DNA from: Bacteroidales bacterium UBA5515 | GTDB taxonomy: Bacteria > Bacteroidota > Bacteroidia > Bacteroidales > P3 | DNA: 64,000 nucleotides | Reading direction: 5' to 3' | Assembly (NCBI GenBank): GCA_002423895.1 | Contig: DIOL01000012.1 | Span: 245,430-309,429 of the forward strand | Shown: in pieces, positions 54,512-62,354 of the stretch | How positions within the stretch are numbered: position 1 is the first letter of the stretch | Layout: every line of letters begins with the position of its first letter | Program-made: the position numbers and the translations under genes | Notes under the pieces: generated by a model | What the model saw: only the letters and a program-made list of their open reading frames with translations | What the model was told of the DNA's origin: nothing | Database searches by the model: none

Positions 54512-54574
54512 CATTAAAAATTATTTAAATAATGACTATATCCCCAAAAGAACTATTTGAGGACAACTAAAGGG

Positions 54575-54599
54575 AGAATCTGTTTCTTTTACAGATTCT
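54575..54599. other. Hairpin in the divergent intergenic region
   Basis: AGAATCTG (54575-54582) and CAGATTCT (54592-54599) form an eight-bp stem with a nine-base loop. It lies in the 330-base gap between the methyltransferase and the plus-strand lipoprotein gene; apart from the promoter elements listed, nothing else was seen there. Confidence 0.35.
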
Positions 54600-54748
54600 T
54601 ATAATACAATATCCGAAATAAATAAATTATTAAACATCCAATGATTTTAGACCAGCAAAATTATAAACAATAATTGAAATAACAAAATTCAAAAAAACTT
54701 TCACAATGAAATATTAAGAAATATATTCTAATATTAACTAAAAAAGAA

Positions 54749-54756
54749 TATCTTTG
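54749..54756 (+). promoter_or_regulatory. Candidate -7 box for the lipoprotein gene at 54789
   Basis: TATCTTTG matches TAnnTTTG, 32 bases before the ATG. No clear -33 element was seen. Confidence 0.45.
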
Positions 54757-54788
54757 CAAGTAAATATTAACTATTAAAATAAAATATC

Positions 54789-55535
54789 ATGAGAAAGATT
54801 ATTGCATTATTAGTAATTACGTTTAGCATTTTTAGTTTTTATTCTTGTAAGGAGGATAAAGATAATACTTCAACTTCAAAGCCTTATACCAATATTTCAT
54901 TACAAGATGCAAAGCGATATGTTGGATTAGATTACAATTCAGTTAAATCAGAATTAGAGGCAAAAGGATTTAGATTAGGAGATTATTATCCAGAAGAAGC
55001 TAATATTTATGGATATACTAATGCTGATACTACTTTGTCATATGCTTTATTTATTAATTCATCAAATATTATTTATAGAGTAAACTATGGCAAGATGAAT
55101 AAGAATATAGATAATAGCTTATCTAATTATGAATTTTGTCGAGGAGAATGTATTAATGAAGTTAATAATAGTTCTGATTTTTCTTATATGGCTACAAATA
55201 ATATATTGTTTGGAGATATTTTTGATTCACAAGAAGAATTTCAAAACTATTTTAATCAAAATAAATACTCATTGTTTTATTGTTTAGAAACATGGCAATC
55301 TGACAGATACATATACGGTGTAGAATTTATCAATTTCAAAAAAGAAGAACAATTTGAAGTCAAAACAAGTAGCAATACTACCACGACACCTACAACGCCA
55401 GAAGAAGAACAAACTTACACAAACCCTTATGGAGTTGGAGTTGTATATATAGATAAATCATTAGCTCCAGAAGGAACATTTGAAAAATCAAATCTTATCC
55501 GCAGCACAGGATTTATTTACCTCCAAAAGCAATAA
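54789..55535 (+). CDS. Lipoprotein of unknown function
   Basis: The 248-residue protein has a type II signal peptide with lipobox FYSC (Cys20), followed by an acidic start KEDKDN. Residues 37-60 (SLQDAKRYVGLDYNSVKSEL) look like a PASTA-like or peptidoglycan-binding helix-turn segment, a weak resemblance. A Thr/Pro-rich linker (TTTTPTTPEEEQ, about 197-208) precedes a short C-terminal part. No catalytic motif was recognised. Confidence 0.7.
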   Translation: MRKIIALLVITFSIFSFYSCKEDKDNTSTSKPYTNISLQDAKRYVGLDYNSVKSELEAKGFRLGDYYPEEANIYGYTNADTTLSYALFINSSNIIYRVNYGKMNKNIDNSLSNYEFCRGECINEVNNSSDFSYMATNNILFGDIFDSQEEFQNYFNQNKYSLFYCLETWQSDRYIYGVEFINFKKEEQFEVKTSSNTTTTPTTPEEEQTYTNPYGVGVVYIDKSLAPEGTFEKSNLIRSTGFIYLQKQ

Positions 55536-55627
55536 AGACGATAAGCGTACCACACGATGTTTTGTGATTACAAGTAACAAACTTAACAATTGAATTATTA
55601 AACGGAGTCAAATTTATATTTAAGATT

Positions 55628-55975
55628 ATGAGAGTATTAAAAACTATCCTTTCAGGATTATTATTTATTGTATGTTTTGTTTCCTGTGATTGTATAATAG
55701 AGAAAAATGTGAAAGTGATTGATTCAGAAACAAAATTACCAATAGGAGAAGTTAAAGTAATTGTAGATTCTGATGAAGATCAATATTTTTATACAGATAG
55801 CCTTGGTCAATATTTTTTATCTCGAATTATAGGATGTAGTTGTAAATGTGCAACATTATCTTTTGAAAAAGAAGGATATAATAAAATTACACAAGAATTC
55901 AATACCTCTTCTTCTGACAACATTACTATTATGCTTTATCCTGTAAATTCTAAGGGAAATATTAAACCCTTCTAA
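55628..55975 (+). CDS. Small lipoprotein with carboxypeptidase-regulatory-like domain, truncated paralogue
   Basis: The 115-residue lipoprotein has lipobox FVSC (Cys20) and a CarboxypepD_reg-like beta domain (VIDSETKLPIGEVKVIVDS, YTDSLGQYFL, LSFEKEGYNKI). It parallels the 265-residue protein at 59194-59991 through about residue 105. After that its frame shifts and stops, and pieces of the paralogue's 3' end follow out of frame, so it is a deletion derivative. The secreted N-terminal domain could still be made. Confidence 0.65.
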   Translation: MRVLKTILSGLLFIVCFVSCDCIIEKNVKVIDSETKLPIGEVKVIVDSDEDQYFYTDSLGQYFLSRIIGCSCKCATLSFEKEGYNKITQEFNTSSSDNITIMLYPVNSKGNIKPF

Positions 55976-56018
55976 AGATGAGTCGTTTGTTTTAGATTGT
56001 AATAGCATAGTTAAGTAA
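55962..56018 (+). pseudogene. Out-of-frame 3' remnant of the lipoprotein paralogue
   Basis: In a different frame from the gene it overlaps, this piece reads LNPSKDE then SFVLDCNSI, stop. In the intact gene at 59194 these two blocks are 117 bases apart (59842-59958 missing here, 39 codons, in frame), and a further segment before LNPSKDE is also missing and causes the frame change. A repeated AAAGAT(G/A)AG at the junction points to slippage or recombination at microhomology. Confidence 0.75.
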
Positions 56019-56100
56019 AATAAAATTCATCCACTACCAAAAACAATATAATTACTCAATACCTTACTTCTTAAATATATTTTTAAATTTGCTAATAGAT

Positions 56101-56185
56101 TAAGGTTACTTTGAGAAAAGTCAAGTATAATTTACTCAAACAAAGAGTTAAACAATTAAAACCTTGTTTCAATAAAATGGAATAA
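56101..56185 (+). repeat. Intergenic duplicate (copy 1), upstream of the M6 protease
   Basis: The stretch TAAGGTTA…CAAACAAAGAGTTA…AATTAAAACCTTGTTTC…TAAAATG is repeated at 59069-59175 upstream of the second lipoprotein gene. It probably includes a shared promoter or leader duplicated with the gene block. Confidence 0.75.
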
Positions 56186-56260
56186 GTACATAATTTGGAG
56201 TTGTTTTGTGCTAATAGTATATCACGTAAATATATTTACTTATTATATAATAAAAAGAAA

Positions 56261-59050
56261 ATGAAAAGAACTATTACATTATTGCTTTTTATAGCAATTG
56301 GACTTATTTCTCAGATAAGTATGGCTGTTCCAGCCTACAAAGGATTGGTTCAACTTTCTCAACCAGATGGAACAGAAATATCTGCATATCTTTTTGGTGA
56401 TGAAAGATTAAGTTGGGTCGAGTCAGAAGATAATTATACATTAATGTATAATCAACAAGGCTATCTTGAATATGCAATAAAGAACAAAGATGGAGATATG
56501 ATTCCATCTGGAGTTATTGCAAAAAATCAAAGTGAACGTTCAATATCAGATATTAATTTTCTTTCAACCATTGAAAAGAAATTAAGATATTCAGAATCTC
56601 AAGTTAAAATAATGCTGCAAATGACAGAAATGTTAGATAATTCCAAAGCACAAGGAATAGATGGATTAACAATTGGAATTAGAAAACTTTTGGTTATATT
56701 GGTTCAATATTCAGATAGCATACCAGGAGAAACAAGATTTACTTACACAAGACAAGATTTTGAAAACCTGTTCAATCAAATAGGATATTCAGCAAATGGA
56801 GCAACAGGAAGTGTAAGGGATTATTTTGCAGCAAACTCATTTGGTAAATTAGACCTTCAATGTACTATAGTTGGCCCAGTTACCCTACTAAATGATAGAG
56901 CTTTTTATGGAGCTCGCACTGCAAATGATAATGATGCAAATGCTGCACAAATGATAATAGATGCTTGTTATGCAGCTGACCCAGAAGTAGATTTTAAAAC
57001 TTTTGATAATGATGGTAATTTGACTGTTGACGGAGTGCATATTGTTTATGCAGGAAAAGGAGAGCATAATGGAGGTGGAAATAATGCAATTTGGGCTCAT
57101 CGTTCAAAATTAAATCTTCCTTTAGTATTAGATGGAGTAAGAATTGTTGACTATTCCTGTTCATCAGAAAAAAATACAAGAAATGAAATTTCAGGAGTTG
57201 GAGTCCATTCTCATGAGTTTGGACATGTTTTAGGAGTTTTAGATTATTACGATACAAATAAAGATATAGATGGAGTTTCAAAAACTTTAGGAGATTTAGA
57301 TATAATGGATGCAGGTACATATAATAACGATGAAAAAACTCCACCTTTATATAATGCTTTTACACGTGTTTACTTAGGTTGGGCATCTCCTTATGTAATT
57401 GATTCAACTATGCTTATGGATATTACTTCAATCCCTAATCAAGACACAGCCTTAATATTTAAAATCAACACTCCTAATGAAGGAGAGTATTTCATATTAG
57501 AGAATATAAATTTTTCTGGATGGAATTCCTTTTTGCATACTTCAATAAATTCTTTTAGAAATAACACTGGCACTAATAGTGCAATTAGAGCATTTCATAT
57601 TGATGAATCAGCATCAGCAACTGGTTGGGGATTATCTATTCCGGGAGGGAATTGCGTTAATTGTGTGGCTATAAAAAATAATGTTCTTCTAATGTCAGCA
57701 GACGGAAATTACAATGGAAATCAAACAGGACAAATAGGTAAAATGTCTTGGTATTATACCAATATGGCAAATATGTTATATCCTGGTTCGCAAAATATAA
57801 CCTCATTAACCGATACAACAACAACCAACTTAAAATCTTGGGGAAATCAAAACTCAAATGTTGCAATTACAAACATAACAAGACTTGCAAACGATAATAT
57901 CACTTTCAAAGTCAATGGAGGAGCAGCACTTGGAGTTCAAGTACAAACATTTGCTCCTACTCAAATTACATTTACTTCTGCAAAACTTTCTGGTTCAACT
58001 CAAACTTCTTTACAAGGAGATACTACTGTAATTGAAAGAGGATTTGTATATAGCGTTGACCCTTATCCATTGGTTTCAAACAATAAATTAATTGTAGCAG
58101 GAACAATTGGGAGTTTTGACACAACACTAACAGGACTTGTAGAAGGGAAAACATACTACTACCGTGCTTATGGTATAAATGCTAATGGAGTAGCTTATGG
58201 AGAACATTTCTCTTTTATAACAAATTCAGATCCAATTAGTAATAATCTAATAGTAGATAGTAATTTTGCCGCATGTGAAACAGGCGAAATGCCAACAATA
58301 CTTGGCTCTGTACCTCAAGGAGGTAGTGGAGAATATACATATCGCTGGTTGGAAAGTACAGATAATATCAATTGGACAATAACTCAAAATGCAGGAATTA
58401 GAATGGACTACACCCCTTCAACAATGGATGTACCTATGTATTTCAAAAGAGTAGTATTATCAGCCGACAAAGTTGATACTTCAGTTGCAAAATATGTTCC
58501 AATAGTACCAGTAACCGTTGTTGGAACAATAAGTAAAGAAAATGATACTATTTCAGAAAATAGTTCAACAGGACTAATAACTTTAAGTGGTCAAGTTGGA
58601 GATGTAATTGTTTGGCAAAGAAAATTTGGAACACAACAATGGGAACGAGTTGAAAACTCTGCTTTTCAAACATCTATTTCAGAAGTATTAACTCAAGAAG
58701 GAGAATATCAATATAGAGTAAGAGTAAGAAGTGGAGCATGTCCTTCCAAAAACTCTGAACCTGTAAAAATTGTTGTAGATAATATTGGATTATATGGTAT
58801 AGAATTAGACCAAATCAATTTCAATATCTATCCAAACCCTTCAAAGGGCGAGTTTACCTTAGACCTTGGAACAGGAAAGAAAGTTGATATGCAAATTGTT
58901 GATATTTTAGGAAGAACAGTTTACATTAAGAATAACCTAACAGAAAGAGTTGAAATAAATGTTTCAAACATAGAAGATGGAACATATATTTTGATTTTGA
59001 AAGAAGGAGATAAAATAGTTGGTAGAAAACAATTAGTTATTACCAAGTAA
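56261..59050 (+). CDS. M6-family metalloprotease with type-A T9SS sorting domain
   Basis: From the ATG at 56261 the protein has 929 residues; a longer frame from a TTG at 56195 adds 22 residues that do not belong to the signal peptide. It has a signal peptide (hydrophobic 5-22), an M6 immune-inhibitor-A-like protease domain with zinc motif HEFGH (318-322) and Asp328 as likely third ligand, a fibronectin-III-like domain (about 565-655), an Ig-like part and a type-A T9SS domain (NFNIYPNPSKGEFTLDL…GTYILIL) at the C-terminus. It is expected to be secreted and attached to the surface. Confidence 0.88.
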   Translation: MKRTITLLLFIAIGLISQISMAVPAYKGLVQLSQPDGTEISAYLFGDERLSWVESEDNYTLMYNQQGYLEYAIKNKDGDMIPSGVIAKNQSERSISDINFLSTIEKKLRYSESQVKIMLQMTEMLDNSKAQGIDGLTIGIRKLLVILVQYSDSIPGETRFTYTRQDFENLFNQIGYSANGATGSVRDYFAANSFGKLDLQCTIVGPVTLLNDRAFYGARTANDNDANAAQMIIDACYAADPEVDFKTFDNDGNLTVDGVHIVYAGKGEHNGGGNNAIWAHRSKLNLPLVLDGVRIVDYSCSSEKNTRNEISGVGVHSHEFGHVLGVLDYYDTNKDIDGVSKTLGDLDIMDAGTYNNDEKTPPLYNAFTRVYLGWASPYVIDSTMLMDITSIPNQDTALIFKINTPNEGEYFILENINFSGWNSFLHTSINSFRNNTGTNSAIRAFHIDESASATGWGLSIPGGNCVNCVAIKNNVLLMSADGNYNGNQTGQIGKMSWYYTNMANMLYPGSQNITSLTDTTTTNLKSWGNQNSNVAITNITRLANDNITFKVNGGAALGVQVQTFAPTQITFTSAKLSGSTQTSLQGDTTVIERGFVYSVDPYPLVSNNKLIVAGTIGSFDTTLTGLVEGKTYYYRAYGINANGVAYGEHFSFITNSDPISNNLIVDSNFAACETGEMPTILGSVPQGGSGEYTYRWLESTDNINWTITQNAGIRMDYTPSTMDVPMYFKRVVLSADKVDTSVAKYVPIVPVTVVGTISKENDTISENSSTGLITLSGQVGDVIVWQRKFGTQQWERVENSAFQTSISEVLTQEGEYQYRVRVRSGACPSKNSEPVKIVVDNIGLYGIELDQINFNIYPNPSKGEFTLDLGTGKKVDMQIVDILGRTVYIKNNLTERVEINVSNIEDGTYILILKEGDKIVGRKQLVITK

Positions 59051-59068
59051 ACTTATCCAAAAATAGAC

Positions 59069-59175
59069 TAAGGTTATTTGAAAATATCCTTGATATATTT
59101 TGATAAAAGCTAAGGATAATTTTACCCAAACAAAGAGTTAGAAAATTAAAACCTTGTTTCAGTAAAATGAAATAA
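59069..59175 (+). repeat. Intergenic duplicate (copy 2), upstream of the second lipoprotein
   Basis: This copy matches 56101-56185 in its CAAACAAAGAGTTA and AATTAAAACCTTGTTTC blocks, with an extra insertion near its start. It ends 18 bases before the ATG at 59194. Confidence 0.75.
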
Positions 59176-59193
59176 AAAATCAAATTTGAAATT

Positions 59194-59991
59194 ATGAGAG
59201 TTATAAAAACAATAATTTTAGGATTATTAATAGTCGTATTTTTTGTTTCTTGTGATTGTGTAGTCCACAGAAGAGGAAGAGTTTATGATTCAGAAACAAA
59301 ATTACCTGTTAAAGATGTAAAAGTTCATATTGTTAATGCAAAAGAAAGAGATGAATATACAGATAGTCTGGGCTATTTTGAAGTGAGGAAACTTTCAGGA
59401 GGATTTTATTGTAATGGTGATATGACATTATCTTTTGAGAAAGATGGTTATAATAAAAGTAGCCAATTCATTGAATCGACTTCTGATAGTATTATTTACC
59501 TTACCCCTGATAAAAATAAGAAAAAAATCGAGTTGAAACCTTGGAATTGCAAGAAAAGAAATGGAAATTGTGAAGATGAATGTAATTTCTTAAGCGACTT
59601 TATTGAACATGGTAATATTAAGATTGATACAACCAAACTTAAGGATATTGAATATTATAAATCTTTTATTTTAAATTCCTTTCCAAGTGAGTACTTTGAT
59701 AAAGAGAATTTTGTCTTTGGTAAATCAGTAGAAAGTATAAAGGAATATGGAAAATGCTATATTGGAGAATTTAAGTTTATTAACCATTATGGAGTAGACC
59801 AAGGAAGAGTATATGTAATGTTAAACCCTTCTAAAGATGAGGTGTATGTTTTCTATTTTTATAAAATAGTAATAGAAAAGAATTCTACTATAAAACTATA
59901 CTTTAATACAAGAGGGAAAATATCTCAAAGAAATATCAAATATTCTCCAAAAGATAAGTCGTTTGTTTTAGATTGTAACAGCATCAAATAA
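59194..59991 (+). CDS. Lipoprotein with carboxypeptidase-regulatory-like domain (full-length paralogue)
   Basis: The 265-residue lipoprotein has lipobox FVSC (Cys20), a CarboxypepD_reg-like domain at about 28-105 (VYDSETKLPVKDVKVHIV, YTDSLGYFEV, LSFEKDGYNKS) and a C-terminal part with a four-cysteine segment (CKKRNGNCEDEC, 118-129) that may hold a disulfide or metal, then a beta-rich stretch. The function is unknown. It flanks the M6 protease opposite its truncated paralogue and shares its upstream region. Confidence 0.7.
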   Translation: MRVIKTIILGLLIVVFFVSCDCVVHRRGRVYDSETKLPVKDVKVHIVNAKERDEYTDSLGYFEVRKLSGGFYCNGDMTLSFEKDGYNKSSQFIESTSDSIIYLTPDKNKKKIELKPWNCKKRNGNCEDECNFLSDFIEHGNIKIDTTKLKDIEYYKSFILNSFPSEYFDKENFVFGKSVESIKEYGKCYIGEFKFINHYGVDQGRVYVMLNPSKDEVYVFYFYKIVIEKNSTIKLYFNTRGKISQRNIKYSPKDKSFVLDCNSIK

Positions 59992-60073
59992 TATTAAATA
60001 AAACTCATCCACTCAAATAAACTTACATATTCAAAAATTATGAGTTTTCATGTTTTTGATTGACAGAATAAAA

Positions 60074-60105
60074 AAAGAGAAGCACCAATTTAGGTGCTTC
60101 TCTTT
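60074..60105. terminator. Bidirectional terminator between lipoprotein and second HU gene
   Basis: AAAGAGAAGCACC (60074-60086) pairs perfectly with GGTGCTTCTCTTT (60093-60105), loop six bases. On the minus strand it runs into a T tract, and on the plus strand into GGTTTTT. A second hairpin ACGCTAT/ATAGCGT (60181-60201) lies just after the HU stop. Confidence 0.85.
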
Positions 60106-60228
60106 GGTTTTTGCTTTCTTTTTTTGTTATTATTTCATTATTCTTTTTTGAAAGCATTAAGGGACCCTTCCCTTTTTAATACGCTATCTTTTGAATAGCG
60201 TTGAAATTTCAGAAATACCTACTCCTGA

Positions 60229-60660
60229 CTATGGAGCAGTAATTTCAGTTTCTGTGGTTGACGGCAATCCCTTGATGTCTAAATCAAGAAATGTCGTTTT
60301 TGTTTCCCTTAGCTTTTTGTAAAACCTTTTTGAAGGGCGGAAACGTACATACTTCCTTGTTATGGTTTCTGCAGTTACTTCCTCTAAGGTATTAACAGCT
60401 TTGGCGCTAATCTTGAAATAAAACTTTCCAAGATCACCCAACTCTACAGGATTTCCCTGCAAAAGTTGCCATGTTACAACAGTTTCCAACTGTCTTAGGG
60501 CGTTAAGGATGTCCCCAGCTGAAAGTGTAGATGTTTCTGAAATAATTTCTGCAATTTTTTCGAAACCAACAGTTTCATTGTGAAAAATCCTTGCCAACCA
60601 CTTCTCACCAGGATTTGATCCTGTAGTGATTCTTCTTTTGACTTTGATTATTTTTGCCAT
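60229..60660 (-). CDS. HU-family histone-like DNA-binding protein (paralogue 2)
   Basis: From the ATG at 60660 this has 143 residues, the same length as paralogue 1; the frame extends further upstream to 60708 but those codons fall in the conserved control region. It starts AKIIKVKRRITTGSNPGEKW and shares nearly every segment with the gene at 43846-44277, differing mostly at the termini. Both carry the Bacteroidetes histone-like domain. They probably form homo- or heterodimers on DNA. Confidence 0.85.
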   Translation of the reverse strand: MAKIIKVKRRITTGSNPGEKWLARIFHNETVGFEKIAEIISETSTLSAGDILNALRQLETVVTWQLLQGNPVELGDLGKFYFKISAKAVNTLEEVTAETITRKYVRFRPSKRFYKKLRETKTTFLDLDIKGLPSTTETEITAP

Positions 60661-60662
60661 AT

Positions 60663-60790
60663 TATATTTATTTATGATTAATTTTCGATTAAATTTAATT
60701 GATCTCAAGTTAAAATATAACTTAATTATAATTTAAAATAATCTCAATTGTCAAATATTATATACCAAAAATTAAAAATGTTTCAGTATT
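60663..60790 (-). repeat. Upstream region shared by both HU paralogues (copy 2)
   Basis: This is the counterpart of 44282-44410: same AATGTTTCAGTATT, ATATTATATACCAAAAA, AACTTAATTATAA and CGATTAAATTTAATTGA blocks in the same order and spacing, with a few substitutions. Confidence 0.85.
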
Positions 60791-60874
60791 ATGATTTATA
60801 GAGATTTAAAATTTGCTATTTTTAATTAAAATTAATAATCCCAATTATCTAATTTTTGCCTTATCATAAAAGAA

Positions 60875-60985
60875 AAAAATAAACTTAGTCCTTGCATAAA
60901 ATAAACTAAGTCCTTAGGGTCGGAGGACTAAGTCCTTTAGCACAGAAAACTTAGTCCTTCGGGATAAAGAACTAAGTTTATTTTT
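60875..60985. repeat. Nested ACTTAGTCCTT palindrome array upstream of the second HU gene
   Basis: Five copies of ACT(T/A)AGTCCTT lie within 110 bases, in both senses. The outermost copies, AAAAATAAACTTAGT (60875-60889) and ACTAAGTTTATTTTT (60971-60985), are perfect inverted repeats of 15 bases that enclose the rest, so several alternative stems are possible. A T-rich edge on each side would allow termination in both directions. The motif matches that at 44551-44610. Otherwise the 447-base gap shows only the HU control region. Confidence 0.8.
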
Positions 60986-61107
60986 GAGATTTTTTAGCTT
61001 TTAGAATCCAGTTATTTAAGACTGCTTTTTGAATAAATTAATGATGTTTTTATTTAATAAAAGTTCAATTTTCTATTGATAAATAATAAATTAAAAAACG
61101 GTCAACT

Positions 61108-62217
61108 TTATTTTTTCATTTTATTAATTAAGAATGGTGCTATTTTTCCCATTATTTCTTCTATTGTTTCATCAATCATTACTTTTGTTATTTTAACTCC
61201 ATCAGGATGATTGCCAAGTGAATTTTGTATTGCATTTCCGATCAATTCATTTATATGATATTTATCTTGCCTATTTAAGCCAATAGCAATGGTATGGTCA
61301 AAAGAATTTTTTATTTTTTCAAATGGTATTATTTCTTTATTAGTAAAGAAATCGAGCAAGGTATTTCTATCATAGTCTATTTTTACATCTCTTTGAATTT
61401 TTTTAGTGTTTATTAAATCAAAGAAATATGTATTTATAATGTCTGTTCCTTGATAATTGTCATTTAATAATATTAAATATTTAAATGTATTAAAGTAATC
61501 AACATAACAATACAAAATATGTTTTTCCTTTTTCCCAACTAAATGAATTACATGTGAACATTCTTCTTTATCTAAATCATAAATTTTATCTTGGTAATGC
61601 ATACATACAACTTCTTTATCTTTCTCCCCTTTAATATAAGGGATGAGGTGTTTAATTTGTGAAGCATCACCTTTAGAGAAAATATAAAAATTTATTGCAC
61701 ACTTACATACTGCTCTAAATACCTCGTTACCTCCAATATTGTTTTGAAATTTTATAGGTGTGTCTAAATATTCTTCATGCAATTTTGCATGTTTCATGCC
61801 TTCGTCAATATCAAAATGATTGTATTTTTTTGCATAGCCATTTAATATTTCTCGTAATTCTTTTTCACTTCTAGCTATGATTGAAATATTTGTTTTATCT
61901 CCATCAGTTGTTTCATCAATTTTAGGTTTATATAGTCTTGGTTTGCCTCCTACATCAAGAAAATATTTCTCTCCAGTAGATTGGTTTTCTCCAATAATAG
62001 GTTGTGGTTTCCCCCTATGCCTATTAACCATTAATATATTTGATATATTATTGAGTTGTTTAGCAAGAATACTATCTATATTCTCACCAAATACAGAATT
62101 ACAATTTTTGCAAATCAATTTTTTGGATTTAAGTCGTCCACCAGCTGCGTTGATGATTATATGTTCATCTGTTTCATTTGCAGCGGTAATTTCTGTATCA
62201 CAAACATAACATTTCAT
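61108..62217 (-). CDS. HNH_5-type endonuclease with large C-terminal domain
   Basis: The 369-residue protein begins with an HNH_5 (PF14279-type) zinc domain: CYVC (Cys3, Cys6), ETDEHIIINAAGGRL with Glu18-His19, and ICKNCN (Cys36, Cys39) followed by FGENID. The rest, about 300 residues, is of unknown fold. Such proteins occur in defence and restriction loci. It lies between the HU paralogue and a HerA-like ATPase on the same strand, 137 bases after the latter. Confidence 0.8.
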   Translation of the reverse strand: MKCYVCDTEITAANETDEHIIINAAGGRLKSKKLICKNCNSVFGENIDSILAKQLNNISNILMVNRHRGKPQPIIGENQSTGEKYFLDVGGKPRLYKPKIDETTDGDKTNISIIARSEKELREILNGYAKKYNHFDIDEGMKHAKLHEEYLDTPIKFQNNIGGNEVFRAVCKCAINFYIFSKGDASQIKHLIPYIKGEKDKEVVCMHYQDKIYDLDKEECSHVIHLVGKKEKHILYCYVDYFNTFKYLILLNDNYQGTDIINTYFFDLINTKKIQRDVKIDYDRNTLLDFFTNKEIIPFEKIKNSFDHTIAIGLNRQDKYHINELIGNAIQNSLGNHPDGVKITKVMIDETIEEIMGKIAPFLINKMKK

Positions 62218-62332
62218 AATATTGTCTTATAAATTTGCCTTATAATAATTTCGTGTAAAAAATATTATGGATATATGACCTTGTCAATATAAGGTGTAAT
62301 GGGTTTGTATCTCTTATAAAATGTTTTATACA

Positions 62333-62340
62333 CAAAGTTA
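62333..62340 (-). promoter_or_regulatory. Candidate -7 box for the HNH_5 gene
   Basis: On the minus strand this reads TAACTTTG, matching TAnnTTTG, about 116 bases upstream of the gene. It would separate the HNH_5 gene from the HerA-like gene transcriptionally. No -33 element was seen. Confidence 0.35.
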
Positions 62341-62354
62341 ATTGGTATTATTAT

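Noticed and set aside
56195..56260. Upstream TTG extension of the M6 protease
   Set aside because: The added residues precede an ordinary signal peptide that starts at the ATG at 56261, and the extension lies within leader sequence.
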